Shown: piece after piece, positions 5,270 through 5,532 of the stretch | Numbering within the stretch: position 1 is the first letter of the stretch | Layout: each line of letters begins with the position of its first letter | Origin: an uncultured Lachnospiraceae bacterium | GTDB taxonomy: Bacteria > Bacillota > Clostridia > Lachnospirales > Lachnospiraceae | Direction: 5' to 3' | Length of the DNA stretch: 5,532 nt | Assembly: GCA_905201915.1 (NCBI GenBank) | Contig: CAJKQE010000120.1 | Span: 1-5,532 of the forward strand | Notes under the pieces: model-generated | What the model saw: only the letters and a program-made list of their open reading frames with translations | Database searches by the model: none | Told to the model about the DNA's origin: nothing | Made by a program: the position numbers and the translations under genes

Positions 5270-5532
5270 ATGTACAGGATTTTAATTGTAGACGATGAAA
5301 AGCTGGAGCGAAACGGCATTAAGTTTTTATTGAAAAAGACAGGAACAGAGCTGGAGGTTTTTGAAGCATCAAACGGAAGGGATGCGCTGGAGCTTTTGAA
5401 ACATCAAACAGTGGAAATTCTTTTGACGGATATTAAGATGCCCTATGTGAGCGGTTTGGAGCTGGCAGAAAAGGTATCTTCACAATATCCGGAAATGAAA
5501 ATCGTGATGTTCAGCGGATATAGTGACTTTTC
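5270..5532 (+). CDS. Response regulator, N-terminal receiver domain, partial (YesN-like?)
   Basis: The gene runs off the right edge after 87 codons. The visible part is a CheY-like receiver domain: acidic pocket D8-D9 in ILIVDDE, phosphoacceptor D54 in LLTDIKMPYVSGLEL, and the conserved Ser/Thr position S82 in MFSGYSDF. The start is ATG at 5270 with AAAGGTGGGAG (5257-5267) upstream. SGYSDF and the KMPYVSGLEL loop are typical of the YesN group, whose members carry a C-terminal AraC-type DNA-binding domain and pair with YesM-type sensor kinases next to CUT1 sugar importers. The output domain and any kinase are outside the window, so this subclass is inferred. It has its own strong promoter and probably controls the importer operon upstream. 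The lysine expected near residue 104 cannot be seen. Confidence 0.9.
   Translation, partial: MYRILIVDDEKLERNGIKFLLKKTGTELEVFEASNGRDALELLKHQTVEILLTDIKMPYVSGLELAEKVSSQYPEMKIVMFSGYSDF

Noticed and set aside
1..5532. CRISPR array, tRNA, insertion sequence or prophage pieces
   Set aside because: No regularly spaced repeats, cloverleaf sequences, transposase-like frames or terminal inverted repeats were seen on either strand.

Overview
The window looks like chromosomal DNA from a low-GC Gram-positive anaerobe, most likely a gut Clostridia/Lachnospiraceae-type Firmicute. The reasons are the AT-rich intergenic DNA, strong AAGGAGG-type ribosome binding sites, GTG and TTG starts, a lipoprotein-type sugar-binding protein, and an ABC sugar importer without its own ATPase followed by a response regulator. 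This assignment is inferred from style and gene order, not from a database match.

Layout. Positions 1-13 hold the first codons of a gene that reads leftward out of the window. A 276-base divergent intergenic region (14-289) contains a perfect 14-bp palindrome, a short dyad followed by a T-run, and AT-rich DNA. A small unrecognised 72-residue protein gene (290-508) has its own strong RBS and a clear terminator. Next comes a monocistronic transporter of the sodium:dicarboxylate/amino-acid symporter family (691-1884), with a recognisable promoter upstream and a very strong terminator downstream.

From 2025 to 5160 lies a three-gene carbohydrate importer operon of the CUT1 type: a lipid-anchored solute-binding protein, a MalF/UgpA-like permease and a MalG/UgpE-like permease. 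A stem-loop with a short U-run separates the binding-protein gene from the first permease, which starts at TTG. The two permease genes overlap by one base (TAATG). A consensus-like promoter begins six bases after the last permease stop. It leads through a hairpin-bearing leader into a response regulator gene whose receiver domain starts at 5270 and runs off the right edge.

How the genes work together. The binding protein should capture an oligosaccharide or other glycan-derived solute outside the membrane and deliver it to the two permeases. The ATPase must be supplied from elsewhere in the genome, as is known for MsmX/MsiK-type shared ATPases. The promoter of the binding-protein operon has a perfect -10 but no recognisable -35, which fits activation by a regulator. 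The adjacent response regulator, possibly of the YesN/AraC type, is the natural candidate; its sensor kinase is not in view. The small protein and the symporter appear to be independent units. I see no CRISPR array, mobile element, tRNA or rRNA. Nothing here clearly amounts to a new system. The most unusual points are the altered cation- and substrate-site motifs of the symporter and the stacked devices that set the binding-protein to permease ratio.
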